Shown: positions 7,931 to 16,563 of the stretch, in pieces
Numbering within the stretch: the first letter of the stretch is position 1
Layout of the letters: each line of letters starts with the position of its first letter
Source of the DNA: UBA6265 sp964526965
GTDB taxonomy: Bacteria; Chloroflexota; Chloroflexia; Thermomicrobiales; UBA6265
Direction of reading: 5' to 3'
NCBI GenBank assembly: GCA_964526965.1
Contig: CAZGML010000001.1
Coordinates: forward strand, 1-64,000
DNA: 64,000 nt
Notes under the pieces: generated by a model
Seen by the model: only the letters and a program-made list of their open reading frames with translations
The model's database searches: none
What the model was told of the DNA's origin: nothing
Program-made: the position numbers and the translations under genes

Positions 7931-9354
7931 CAGGCGAAGCAACGTTTATAAGCACCACCTACGATCCAGCACACGTTTCGCCCGGAATCGCGCATTTCGG
8001 GGTCGGTAACTTCCACCGCTCCCACCAGGCGATCTATATCGATCGGCTAATTTCCCAGGGCGACCACAACAAATGGGGGATTGTTGGCATCGGGGTGATG
8101 CCCAACGACGTCGCGATGCGCGATGCGCTTGCCAACCAGAACTATGGATACACGTTGATCGAGATCGACGTTGAAGGGAACGTGTTCGGCCGTGAGATCA
8201 ACTCGATTCGCGACTTCCTGTTCGCGCCAGAGGATCCTGCAGCAGTCCTGCAGCAGTTGACCGATCGGGAGATACGCATTGTTTCCCTCACGATCACAGA
8301 GGGTGGATACAACATCGACCACACGAGTGGCGCCTTCGATATCGAGAACCCGGCGTTGCAACACGACCTGCGCAACCCTGAAAATCCAACAACGGTATTC
8401 GGCTACATCACCGAGGCGCTAAGAACCCGCCGCGACCAAGGCATCCCGCCATTCACCGTGATGAGCTGCGACAACCTGCCTGCCAACGGAGACGTTGCCC
8501 GCCACGCCATCACCGCGTTTGCCCGTGAAATCGACCCCTCGCTCGCGAGCTGGATTGATGAGCATGTCGCATTCCCGAATTCGATGGTGGACCGCATTAC
8601 TCCAGTAACGACAGATGAAGATCGCGCACTGGTCAAGGACATGTTTGGAACAGATGACGCCTGGCCGGTGAGAACAGAGCCGTACACGCATTGGGTCCTC
8701 GAGGACACGTTCAGCAATGGTCGACCCGACTTCGAGCGGGTTGGTGTCCAGTTGGTTGACGACGTTGCGCCATACGAGCTGATGAAGCTGCGATTACTGA
8801 ACGGAGCCCATCAGGCGAAGGCGTACATCGGCACGCTTCTCGGGCACGAGTATGTGTACGAAGCGGTCGGAGATGAAAACGTTGAACTGTTCCTGCGGGC
8901 GTATCTGGAAGAAGCCCGAATGACCCTCGACCCAGTGCCCGGGATCGATGTCGACCAGTACATCGAGAGCCTGTTCGAACGGTTTCGCAATCCGTACATC
9001 GCCGATACGCTGGCGCGCCTGGCCGTAGACGCATCGGACCGAATTCCCAAGTTCGTACTACCAACGATTCGGGACAACCTCGCCGCAAACCGCCAGGTAA
9101 CCATGGGGGCAGCGGTGATCGCCAGCTGGTTCCGCTATTTGGAAGTGGCTGACGCTGTGGGCGTGGAAGTTATCGATGCGATGGCCGCTGAGCTTCTTCC
9201 GCTCACAGACGACGCCAGCGCATTCCTCTCAAACAAAGACGTGTTTGGCACCCTCGCCGACGAAAGGTATTTCGCAGAGGAGTACCTGCGGCTCGTCTCC
9301 GCGCTTCAGGCAGGTTTCCCGCGCAAGTGGCTACGGAGAGTGACCGTGGCATAA
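7927..9354 (+). CDS. Mannitol dehydrogenase family protein (polyol 2-dehydrogenase)
   Basis: A long-chain NAD-dependent polyol dehydrogenase of the mannitol 2-dehydrogenase/fructuronate reductase family, 475 residues, which interconverts a polyol (mannitol, arabitol or a uronate) and its 2-keto form. The N-terminal Rossmann segment contains HFGVGNFHRSHQA, and the catalytic Lys-Asn-His motif appears as KLRLLNGAHQ. It overlaps the Vps62-like gene by 4 bases (ATGA), and the McrC-like gene follows after 7 bases, so all three may share a message. The exact substrate cannot be told from sequence. Confidence 0.9.
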   Translation: MTGEATFISTTYDPAHVSPGIAHFGVGNFHRSHQAIYIDRLISQGDHNKWGIVGIGVMPNDVAMRDALANQNYGYTLIEIDVEGNVFGREINSIRDFLFAPEDPAAVLQQLTDREIRIVSLTITEGGYNIDHTSGAFDIENPALQHDLRNPENPTTVFGYITEALRTRRDQGIPPFTVMSCDNLPANGDVARHAITAFAREIDPSLASWIDEHVAFPNSMVDRITPVTTDEDRALVKDMFGTDDAWPVRTEPYTHWVLEDTFSNGRPDFERVGVQLVDDVAPYELMKLRLLNGAHQAKAYIGTLLGHEYVYEAVGDENVELFLRAYLEEARMTLDPVPGIDVDQYIESLFERFRNPYIADTLARLAVDASDRIPKFVLPTIRDNLAANRQVTMGAAVIASWFRYLEVADAVGVEVIDAMAAELLPLTDDASAFLSNKDVFGTLADERYFAEEYLRLVSALQAGFPRKWLRRVTVA

Positions 9355-9361
9355 TCAAGCC

Positions 9362-10948
9362 ATGGCAATCGTGAGGACAGATGAATCAGAGACAGTCCGC
9401 GCTCCCGCGGTCCATCAGTGGTTTGAGGGATCGGTAGAACAACCGGAGCCGGTACCTCCTGATGTTGCGCACCGCGTGCCAGGCGTTGCGTTCACCCTCA
9501 ATGAATGGCGCGAATATCATGTGACCATTCCAGGCGCTATTGGACTCCGGGTTGGGAATACGTGGGCAAAACGGATTGGACTGACCAACTCGTTCATCGT
9601 AAGCATCTCTAACCGCCTTGGTCTCACCGATCTGACGCCCAAATATCCAGACGGAATGGGAGCCACCGTCTACGCGGAAGTATTGGCGACGAAGTTCCCG
9701 ACGCTGCGGGACTCGCTCGATTTCTCCCAGACGATGGTGGACCAGCTTTCGGCACGCATTCGGGCGATGCCCTTCGTTATGCGGGCGGAAACGTCTCGCC
9801 AAATCGTGCATGAACACGGCATACCGAATCTCTTCTTCACGTTTCATTTTCTGCGGCACCATGGCGAACAACTGGCTCGTGCACTCAGCATTATTGCAGC
9901 TGAGCCGCATCGCAAACTGAGCGATGTGGTGGAAGACGTCCGCATTCATCAGGCAAGGCGGATTGATGCGGAAGCACTGCACTCGATGCTGACTGGTCCG
10001 CGAGCGGGTGCGCCGAACGATTCATCGACGGCGAGTCCGATTGAACAACTACAGCCCTTACGGATTAGACAACGCCGCCCTGAGGAGACTTACAACACAC
10101 CGGAGAACCGATTTGTGGTGGCTGCATGTCGGCGACTTCTGGTGCTGATGGAGAGGATTCAGGAGCGACACTGGTGGCGAGATGCCACTGACGGTGACAA
10201 GGCGACGTTCTCCGCAGTGAGGAAATCGATTCGGATCCTGCTGCAAACCGATCGGTTCCGCGGCATAGATGCAACGTTACGTATTCCCGCCTACTCTCGC
10301 GTGCTCCAGATGAAGCCGGGGTATCGCGAGTTGACGATTTTCTGGAACAGGCTTTCGCAAGTACATGTGCCGGTGCTGACGCGATTATCCGAGGCAGTCG
10401 ACCTTCGCGATGTTCCCACGCTGTACGAATACTGGCAGTTCTTCGAGCTGGCCAGTGCCATCGGTGAGCACACTGGTGTCTCTGCAAAAATGCGCTTGCA
10501 GCATGATATCTACCCAGAAGATTGGGGCCTCAAAGCGGAGTTTGAGGGCATCGGCACGCTGACAACGCAACGGACATTCTTTGGATCGGAGACCTACACG
10601 CCCGTGCAGCTACGTCCCGATTTCGTGTGGGAAGCAGAGGATGGCGGAATGGTGATTTTGGACGCCAAGTTCGCGATGACCTCGACTGCCGACCTTGAGG
10701 TCGATGGAGAGTTCGAACCGGCGTCCAAAGCCTCAACGAGAGACATCACCAAGATGCATGGCTATCGAGATGCGATCCAAGGCGTGAACGCCGCGCTCGT
10801 GCTGTACCCGGGTACGCGAGGTGAGTTCTGGCATGCAGACGGTGCTCCGCAGCCAGTGGCGAACTTGAGCGAGGTCATCGACGCGATTGTGACATGTGAT
10901 CTGGACGGAATCGGCGCGGTGCCGCTATCGCCGCAAGTGGAGGGATGA
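9362..10948 (+). CDS. McrC-like DUF2357 nuclease subunit of a type IV restriction system (528 aa)
   Basis: The C-terminal third carries a PD-(D/E)XK nuclease signature: RPDF near residue 418, then VILDAKF near 433. Before it lies a DUF2357-like helical region (YNTPENRFVV, then PTLYEYWQFFEL), typical of McrC-related nucleases. The partner ATPase gene starts 3 bases after this stop. McrBC-type systems cut foreign DNA bearing modified bases; the AAA+ partner recognises and translocates, and this subunit cleaves. Gene order is nuclease first, the reverse of E. coli mcrBC. Which modification is recognised is unknown. Confidence 0.8.
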   Translation: MAIVRTDESETVRAPAVHQWFEGSVEQPEPVPPDVAHRVPGVAFTLNEWREYHVTIPGAIGLRVGNTWAKRIGLTNSFIVSISNRLGLTDLTPKYPDGMGATVYAEVLATKFPTLRDSLDFSQTMVDQLSARIRAMPFVMRAETSRQIVHEHGIPNLFFTFHFLRHHGEQLARALSIIAAEPHRKLSDVVEDVRIHQARRIDAEALHSMLTGPRAGAPNDSSTASPIEQLQPLRIRQRRPEETYNTPENRFVVAACRRLLVLMERIQERHWWRDATDGDKATFSAVRKSIRILLQTDRFRGIDATLRIPAYSRVLQMKPGYRELTIFWNRLSQVHVPVLTRLSEAVDLRDVPTLYEYWQFFELASAIGEHTGVSAKMRLQHDIYPEDWGLKAEFEGIGTLTTQRTFFGSETYTPVQLRPDFVWEAEDGGMVILDAKFAMTSTADLEVDGEFEPASKASTRDITKMHGYRDAIQGVNAALVLYPGTRGEFWHADGAPQPVANLSEVIDAIVTCDLDGIGAVPLSPQVEG

Positions 10949-10951
10949 TTG

Positions 10952-13564
10952 ATGGATGCAGAGCAGTCGGTAGCAGAGTGGCCGGATTTCTTGGTGGAGT
11001 TGCTCGCAGAAGACATCGAAATCGCAAACGAAGTGAATTCTCAGAGCTGGGCGCTTTATTCATATTCCAGTAGAGAGAATACCTGGCCAGTATTCGGAGT
11101 CAGCCACAACACGGTGCTCTCCTATGATTTAGAAGGTGGGATTACAATTGCCTTAGACCGTGACAGTCTGGATGAGTCCACCATCAATCGCATACAATCG
11201 ATTTCCACTCCAAGAGAATTGAAACAAGAATGGATACTCACAACCAAGCTGACGAGCGATTTCGTGGAGCACAATCTCCACGACCTTCGCCGCGCTCATC
11301 AATCAGTGGTTCGTAAACTCGCCGAATGGAACGCCCATCGCTGGAGAGACCACCAAGCCAGTATTCTCAGCGAATTCGAAAATAAAACAGGGATCAAGCT
11401 GCCCTCGCCCGGATATGTCGACGAACTTGAAACTCTGAGAACAACGGAGTCGGTCAAGAGAGCACCGTCTCCAAAATCCTACCGTTCACGTATTGCCCAG
11501 CCGACCGGGTTCTGGAAGCAGACGTACGATTTGCGGCGACCCTACGAAAAGGAAGCCTACGAACAAGCAATGGCGGAAGACAAGCTAATTCACAGGCTCG
11601 GGCATTTTTCTTCTGACGCAACCACTCTTCCTGCCGATCGAGCGGCATTCACTCGCGAAATCAAAGAGCTGGATGGAATAAGCGATGGGTTTGCTCACAG
11701 ACTTTGGATGTTCATCTTTGGTGCGCAGCCAGGCGACTGGGTGATCGTAGAGGCTCCAGTACCCGCAGTTGGCCAAATCACCGGCCCTGCATATTTCGAT
11801 GAAGACTCTCATCACAGGGCTGTAACCTGGCACTGGGTTTCGGATTCCGAAGTCGAGAGCAGACAAATTCGGAAAGCTTACAACCGAAGACTCTGGGGAT
11901 TCACTACGCTCGAGCCGATCGAGTTCAAACGGATTCTTCAGGCACTCGGCCAGCATAGCTTAGTTGATCTGAGCCATGTTTCAGAACCGGACGAACAACC
12001 ACAGCTGGGGGTCAATGTGTCACTTCTACAGATTTCGCCTCAGGACATCAGCGATCACTTCACGGCGAGCGGGCTTCACTACTCCGACACCCAAATCGCG
12101 GATTTCTATACCGCCCTGCAAACAAAGGGTTTTGTAGTGTTGAGCGGAATTAGCGGCACCGGCAAGAGCAAAATTGCGACGGGGTTCACCGAACTCCTTC
12201 CATCATTAAACCGAGCGTCACCCAGCGACAACTCTTCCACGCAGGACGAGACTGCTCCTGACAACACGCTTATTTTCACCACCACAATCAACGCATCCGC
12301 GAAAAAGGGCGGCACCGCAATACTGACGACCGATGCACATCAGTTAGCTTTTCTCGCTCCCGGTGAGTCGCTTCCCGTGCCGGTTCAACTCGGTAACGTC
12401 GTAGGCACAATCACTTTCGCAAGGCGTGGTCCAGAAAACAGCCATCCTGGCTATCCTTCAATGGAGTATTCGAAGGAAGTTCAGGAATTCATCGCGGGCT
12501 GGCCCAATGGGACTCCTTATCGAGTGTTTCTCCACCGTGGGGAACCCAACACTGCTGCATTCGAGCGGCTCGACGTGGAATCGTCAATAGACACAAAACA
12601 CGACAATCGCAAGAATACCCTCTTCCTCTCCGTACGGCCGGATTGGCGGGATAGCACGTCGCTTCTCGGGTACTACAACCCGCTGACAAAAACGTATGAG
12701 TGGACCGATTTCCTGCGTTTCATCCTCGATGCCGCGGAGAACTATCGCAGCGACGACCCGATTGCGTGGTTCGTGATCCTGGACGAGATGAACCTGGCGC
12801 ACGTGGAGTATTACTTCGCTGATCTTCTCTCCGTCCTGGAATCGGGCCGCGTATCCGATCCGGAACATGAAGACTACGGGTTCACGAATCAGCCTTTACG
12901 GCTTACCTACCCTGAGATCGTGGCTAACGAGGCGCCGCCAACAGAAGTGAGATTGCCGCCGAACCTGTACATCATCGGCACGGTCAACATGGATGAAACC
13001 ACGCACGCATTCAGCCCCAAGGTGCTAGATCGCGCCTTCACGATGGAGCTGACGGATGTCGATTTCAGCGATTATCCTCGCGCAGTGCCCGAAGTTGATG
13101 ACGATACATTCGACGATTCGGAGAAACAACAGTTTCTGGAGGTGTTTTCGCAGAATGGAGCGTTTCCACAAATCCGCAAGGATGAGATTCGGGAGTTCGT
13201 CCTGGAGAATGAGGACATTCGGCGTTCGATTCAAACGCTGAACAGCAATCTCGCGAACTATCGATTCCACTTCGGTTACCGTGTGTTCGATGAGATCATG
13301 CAATTCCTCGCCAATGCCGAAGCCAATGGAATGTATGAAAATGATGATCACATGACCGCACTGGATAGCGCTGCGTTCATGAAGATTTTGCCGAAGTTCA
13401 GCGGATCGGAAGCGCGCGTTGGGCTACCATTGGCCGCACTGATCGAGTGGGCGAAGGATCCCTTTGCACAGGGTGAGGACGCCACACCGCTCGAGCGCAC
13501 TCTTAAACGAGCAGAATTCATGCAGACTGTGTTGCAAACCGATGGGTTCGTTACTGCGTTTTGA
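10952..13564 (+). CDS. McrB-like AAA+ GTPase with PUA-like sensor domain (870 aa)
   Basis: The motor of the McrBC-like pair. The N-terminal ~230 residues are unassigned. Residues about 245-320 (WMFIFGAQPGDWVIVEA, then AVGQITGPAYF) look like a PUA/EVE-type domain, which in related systems reads modified bases. The AAA+ core has Walker A GISGTGKS near residue 398, Walker B WFVILDEMNLAH near 605, the McrB-type GTVNMDETTH near 675 and an arginine-finger stretch KVLDRAF. Walker A to B is about 200 residues, far more than in E. coli McrB, implying a beta-rich insertion of roughly 120 residues. ATG 10952 is preferred over TTG 10949 because GGAGGG lies 7 bases upstream. Confidence 0.82.
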   Translation: MDAEQSVAEWPDFLVELLAEDIEIANEVNSQSWALYSYSSRENTWPVFGVSHNTVLSYDLEGGITIALDRDSLDESTINRIQSISTPRELKQEWILTTKLTSDFVEHNLHDLRRAHQSVVRKLAEWNAHRWRDHQASILSEFENKTGIKLPSPGYVDELETLRTTESVKRAPSPKSYRSRIAQPTGFWKQTYDLRRPYEKEAYEQAMAEDKLIHRLGHFSSDATTLPADRAAFTREIKELDGISDGFAHRLWMFIFGAQPGDWVIVEAPVPAVGQITGPAYFDEDSHHRAVTWHWVSDSEVESRQIRKAYNRRLWGFTTLEPIEFKRILQALGQHSLVDLSHVSEPDEQPQLGVNVSLLQISPQDISDHFTASGLHYSDTQIADFYTALQTKGFVVLSGISGTGKSKIATGFTELLPSLNRASPSDNSSTQDETAPDNTLIFTTTINASAKKGGTAILTTDAHQLAFLAPGESLPVPVQLGNVVGTITFARRGPENSHPGYPSMEYSKEVQEFIAGWPNGTPYRVFLHRGEPNTAAFERLDVESSIDTKHDNRKNTLFLSVRPDWRDSTSLLGYYNPLTKTYEWTDFLRFILDAAENYRSDDPIAWFVILDEMNLAHVEYYFADLLSVLESGRVSDPEHEDYGFTNQPLRLTYPEIVANEAPPTEVRLPPNLYIIGTVNMDETTHAFSPKVLDRAFTMELTDVDFSDYPRAVPEVDDDTFDDSEKQQFLEVFSQNGAFPQIRKDEIREFVLENEDIRRSIQTLNSNLANYRFHFGYRVFDEIMQFLANAEANGMYENDDHMTALDSAAFMKILPKFSGSEARVGLPLAALIEWAKDPFAQGEDATPLERTLKRAEFMQTVLQTDGFVTAF

Positions 13565-13720
13565 TCAACCGTAATGAACCTCTCCGCCGCCCAAATCGTT
13601 AAGGCGCGAGTCTTGCGACTGGGGACGTTGGCAGAGCCGTAGCGATGATCAAGAGTCGCGCTGTTCGCTTCACGGGGCAAGGCCTCGTATCGGTTATTTA
13701 TGTCAGGAGGCAGGAACACT

Positions 13721-14287
13721 ATGTTTTCTCGCAATCACTCACTCACCCGCATCGCCGGTGCGGTTGGGCTTTCCCTCGCGCTCTCGCTGGGTGCAACATC
13801 CGCGTTCGCAGACGACGATGAGCCAGAGGCGTATCTCTACGAAGGCACCTGTGCCGAGCTCGATTCCGCCACAGTGGTGGACGAAATCGACGATCTCGAT
13901 GACGACCGCGACGATGTCGCCGAACATTGGGAATACATCGGCGAGGGTCAGGATATGCCCGATGGCCTGATGGCCGAAGAGGACGATGTGGATGACATCG
14001 ACGGTGGTGTGCAGGCGCTGGTCGATGGCGACTACGCCGTGGTGGTGCATGAAACCGAAAGTACGGATTCAGCGGTGCTCGTTTGTGGAGACATCGAGGG
14101 TGAGGTTGAAGAAGACTCCCTGCTGATTGAGCTCGATGAAGTCGATGGCAGCGGATTCGAAGGACGCGCCTTCATCCATCCCGACGAAGATGATGACGAT
14201 GATGACGATATGGACATCGAATTCGTCGTTGGAATCTACCCGACCGGCTCGGTTGAGCCGCTTCAGGAATCAACTCCTGCGAGCTAA
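13721..14287 (+). CDS. Asp/Glu-rich exported protein (188 aa)
   Basis: A signal peptide (RIAGAVGLSLALSLGATSAFA) is followed by a mature part that is strikingly acidic, with DEIDDLDDDRDD and a run of seven Asp near residue 160. Two Cys residues (in EGTCAELDS and VLVCGDIE) could form a disulfide. The ending VEPLQESTPAS has the Ser/Thr/Pro tail seen in other exported proteins here. I recognise no family; calcium binding or a charged surface role is a guess. The ATG at 13721 has AGGAGG 10 bases upstream. It is monocistronic, with a terminator hairpin downstream. Confidence 0.7.
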   Translation: MFSRNHSLTRIAGAVGLSLALSLGATSAFADDDEPEAYLYEGTCAELDSATVVDEIDDLDDDRDDVAEHWEYIGEGQDMPDGLMAEEDDVDDIDGGVQALVDGDYAVVVHETESTDSAVLVCGDIEGEVEEDSLLIELDEVDGSGFEGRAFIHPDEDDDDDDDMDIEFVVGIYPTGSVEPLQESTPAS

Positions 14288-14321
14288 TCGACATCATCTT
14301 TTGTAAAGATGTATGCGCAAA

Positions 14322-14358
14322 CGCCCGGACGGTAAAAGTCGCTACCGACCGGGCGTTT
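14322..14358 (+). terminator. Intrinsic terminator after the Asp-rich protein gene
   Basis: CGCCCGG-A-CGGTA pairs with TACCG-A-CCGGGCG across a short loop and is followed by TTT on the plus strand. It lies 35 bases beyond the stop and between convergent genes, so it may also serve the rhodanese gene from the other side. Confidence 0.65.
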
Positions 14359-14403
14359 GAACTTTCGGAGTTTCGAATAACGCCAAGTTGTTCGAGTTGG
14401 TGA

Positions 14404-14748
14404 TTAGAACACAATCGGCCTGCCGGCCTCGGCCCAGGCGACGATTCCGCCGGCGAGGCTCTTCGGATCCTTATGGCCGGCCTGGGAAAGGTACTGAACA
14501 GCGTACAAACTGCGGCCACCACTGTGACACATGATATGGAGCGGCTTGTCGGTGGAGAGCTCACCCAACCGTTCCATGAGTTCGGACATGGGAATGTGAA
14601 CGGCTCCATCAATATGAGCCTCATCCCATTCATCCTGCTCGCGCACGTCGAGCAACACATGGGTGTCGTTCTCCAAAGCCGTTGCAACCTCGTCTACATT
14701 CACCTCGAGATGCGAATTATCTGGCTTGTGTTTGTTGAGAAATTCCAT
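14404..14748 (-). CDS. Rhodanese-like domain protein (114 aa)
   Basis: A single-domain rhodanese. LLDVREQDEWDEAHIDGAVHI is the first signature and MCHSGGRS holds the active-site Cys in a CxxGxR loop, so sulfurtransferase or sulfur-carrier activity is likely. There is no signal peptide, implying a cytoplasmic role. It is convergent with the Asp-rich protein gene and divergent from a DsbA-like gene. Confidence 0.88.
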   Translation of the reverse strand: MEFLNKHKPDNSHLEVNVDEVATALENDTHVLLDVREQDEWDEAHIDGAVHIPMSELMERLGELSTDKPLHIMCHSGGRSLYAVQYLSQAGHKDPKSLAGGIVAWAEAGRPIVF

Positions 14749-14906
14749 TGAAACCTCATAATCCAGCTCGTCAGGATTCTTCTTTCCTGCGTCTACGGCT
14801 TCAATGGTAAACGCTTACCCCACTGTTGGTCGCATGACCGTGGCCGGGGTACTGTATGCGCAGTTGTGCCAATTCACACCGAACACGATACGAAAAGGAT
14901 GACGAA

Positions 14907-15668
14907 ATGCTCAACCGACGTTCACTCATGACAATCACTTCGGCCGGACTCGCCGCCGCAGCCATCGGATTTCGCTTTACCGCTGCGCAGGACGATGAAA
15001 ACGACGTCCCGTTCCAAAACGCCTCGTTTATTCGGGATCTCTCGGACATCCCTGAGGCAACACCGGCTGCGACACCTGCTTCAACACCCGTCGTTGAACT
15101 CGATCTGGATAACTTGCGTGGTTACATTCTCGGCGATACCGACGCGCAAAACACGCTCCAAATCTACGCGGATTACCGCTGTCCCCACTGTCGCGCGTTT
15201 CACGTAGATATCGAGCCCGGATTAATCGAGGACTTTGTGTCGCCGGGCCGGATGAAGATCGAGATATTCGACTTCACGGTCATTGGCGTGCCGAGTTTTG
15301 ATGCGCTTGGCGATGACTCAATCGAAAGCGTGCAGGCCGCTGAGGCCGCCGCCTGCGCCGCAGAGCAAGGCGAATACCTGTCGTACCGGGAGTGGCTGTA
15401 CGATGGTAGGCTGCAAACCGCTGATGGCGATTTCGCCGACGAGAACCTGATTAATGCGGCCGATGAACTGGGGCTGGATGTCGACCAATTCACTGCTTCA
15501 CTCCTCGGTGGTGTGTACGAGGACGGCATCATCGCCATGGTTGCACACGGTCTTGACCGTGGCGTGCAGGGAACGCCCACGATGATTCTCAACGATGGCG
15601 ATCCCTTCTATCTGCCAGAGGGCGGGTACGAGCCCCTGAAGGAACAACTGGAGGCAGAGCTCAACTAA
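14907..15668 (+). CDS. DsbA-like thioredoxin-fold protein, twin-arginine exported (253 aa)
   Basis: The N terminus (MLNRRSLMTITSAGLAAAA) is a twin-arginine-type signal, followed by an Ala/Thr/Pro linker and a thioredoxin fold with the active site CPHC in YADYRCPHCRAFH. The cis-Pro loop is GTPTMI near residue 225. It is therefore a likely extracytoplasmic disulfide oxidoreductase. ATG 14907 is chosen over an earlier in-frame start because AAGGA lies just upstream and the signal peptide begins there. A second DsbA-like gene with a VKOR partner lies 0.9 kb downstream. Confidence 0.85.
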   Translation: MLNRRSLMTITSAGLAAAAIGFRFTAAQDDENDVPFQNASFIRDLSDIPEATPAATPASTPVVELDLDNLRGYILGDTDAQNTLQIYADYRCPHCRAFHVDIEPGLIEDFVSPGRMKIEIFDFTVIGVPSFDALGDDSIESVQAAEAAACAAEQGEYLSYREWLYDGRLQTADGDFADENLINAADELGLDVDQFTASLLGGVYEDGIIAMVAHGLDRGVQGTPTMILNDGDPFYLPEGGYEPLKEQLEAELN

Positions 15669-15881
15669 GGGCAATTTAATCCCCCATGGGGTATTGCTCA
15701 ACCCACTGCGGAAGATAAAATTACGAATTCCTGGAAAGAACCATCTATTTTCATGAAAACAACGTATAATGGGTCTCGGGCACTTCACCGTGTGACATCA
15801 CACGTGTCGGCAGTTGCCGGCATCAGGAAATAGTGCGGGTTCGTATTAGCGGTCGCACAACGCAGTACAGGAAATCAGGAA
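15669..15881 (+). promoter_or_regulatory. Cold-shock gene promoter and structured leader
   Basis: A consensus -10 TATAAT lies at 15765-15770, with no clear -35 hexamer. It implies a leader of about 105 bases before the cold-shock gene. The leader contains a TGTGA...TCACA hairpin near 15790-15802 and a GTTGCCGGC element. Long structured leaders are usual for cold-shock mRNAs; the start point is inferred. The first 90 bases after the DsbA stop show nothing else I can name. Confidence 0.4.
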
Positions 15882-16361
15882 ATGCAAACAGGTACAGTTA
15901 AGTGGTTCAACGCCGAAAAGGGCTTCGGTTTTATTGCCCGTGATGAAGGCGGAGATGACCTCTTCGTACATCGTTCGGTAGTTGGCATGACTCCTCTCGG
16001 TGAAGGTGACCGCGTCGAGTTCGTAGAAGGCAGCGGCCCCAAGGGCCCAAGCGCCGTTCAGGTCAACGTACTTGAGCGCAACCCGAATCCCCCATCGAAT
16101 CAGCGCGAACAGCGCCCACAGGTTGACCCCTCCACCCTGCCAATTGGCACTGGTGTGGTTGATCGATTCGACGAAATCAAGGGCTTCGGTTTCATTCGAC
16201 AGTCCGCCGGTGGGTCGGACGTATTCTTCCATCAGTCATCCGTGCGAGGCGTTCGCCCGCGTGTAGGTGACGAGGTTGAGTTCCGACTTGGCGAGGGCGA
16301 CAAAGGCCCCCGAGGCGAAGAAGTTCGAGTTCTTCTCAACAGCGGTGAGGACTTCTACTAG
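15882..16361 (+). CDS. Tandem cold-shock domain protein (159 aa)
   Basis: Two cold-shock domains in one chain. The first has GTVKWFNAEKGFGFI and DLFVHRS (residues 4-66), the second GVVDRFDEIKGFGFI and DVFFHQSS (residues 88-150). RNP1 and RNP2 motifs are intact in both, so it should bind single-stranded RNA or DNA as an RNA chaperone. Typical CspA has one domain (about 70 residues); the second domain here is more divergent, with WF replaced by RF. The linker is rich in Pro, Asn and Gln. Confidence 0.92.
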   Translation: MQTGTVKWFNAEKGFGFIARDEGGDDLFVHRSVVGMTPLGEGDRVEFVEGSGPKGPSAVQVNVLERNPNPPSNQREQRPQVDPSTLPIGTGVVDRFDEIKGFGFIRQSAGGSDVFFHQSSVRGVRPRVGDEVEFRLGEGDKGPRGEEVRVLLNSGEDFY

Positions 16362-16374
16362 TCCTTCCGTAAGA

Positions 16375-16390
16375 GACGGATTAATCCGTC
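16375..16390. repeat. 16-bp perfect palindrome
   Basis: GACGGATTAATCCGTC is a perfect inverted repeat with no spacer, 13 bases after the cold-shock gene stop and before its terminator hairpin. It could be a protein operator or a small hairpin at the 3' end of the message. No function is known. Confidence 0.45.
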
Positions 16391-16407
16391 ATACCAGTGT
16401 CCCGGCC

Positions 16408-16446
16408 AGCCACCCCCTTGCAATCCGCAACGGGGTGGCTGTCGTT
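16408..16446 (+). terminator. Intrinsic terminator of the cold-shock gene
   Basis: AGCCACCCC (16408-16416) pairs with GGGGTGGCT (16432-16440) and GTCGTTT follows. It separates the cold-shock gene from the DsbA-VKOR operon. Confidence 0.7.
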
Positions 16447-16563
16447 TATCCATGTGATACTGGCGCCAATAAACGTTCGCACGGCGTATAGGCTGCGAGT
16501 AAACTTAGCGAAACAGATGCTATTCGACACGGCGGTTCCCGCCACTACCTGGAGTTCGCGAGC

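Noticed and set aside
13700..14287. Start of the Asp-rich protein at the first in-frame ATG (13700)
   Set aside because: ATG 13721 has AGGAGG at a proper distance and starts the signal peptide; the earlier ATG overlaps that ribosome binding site.
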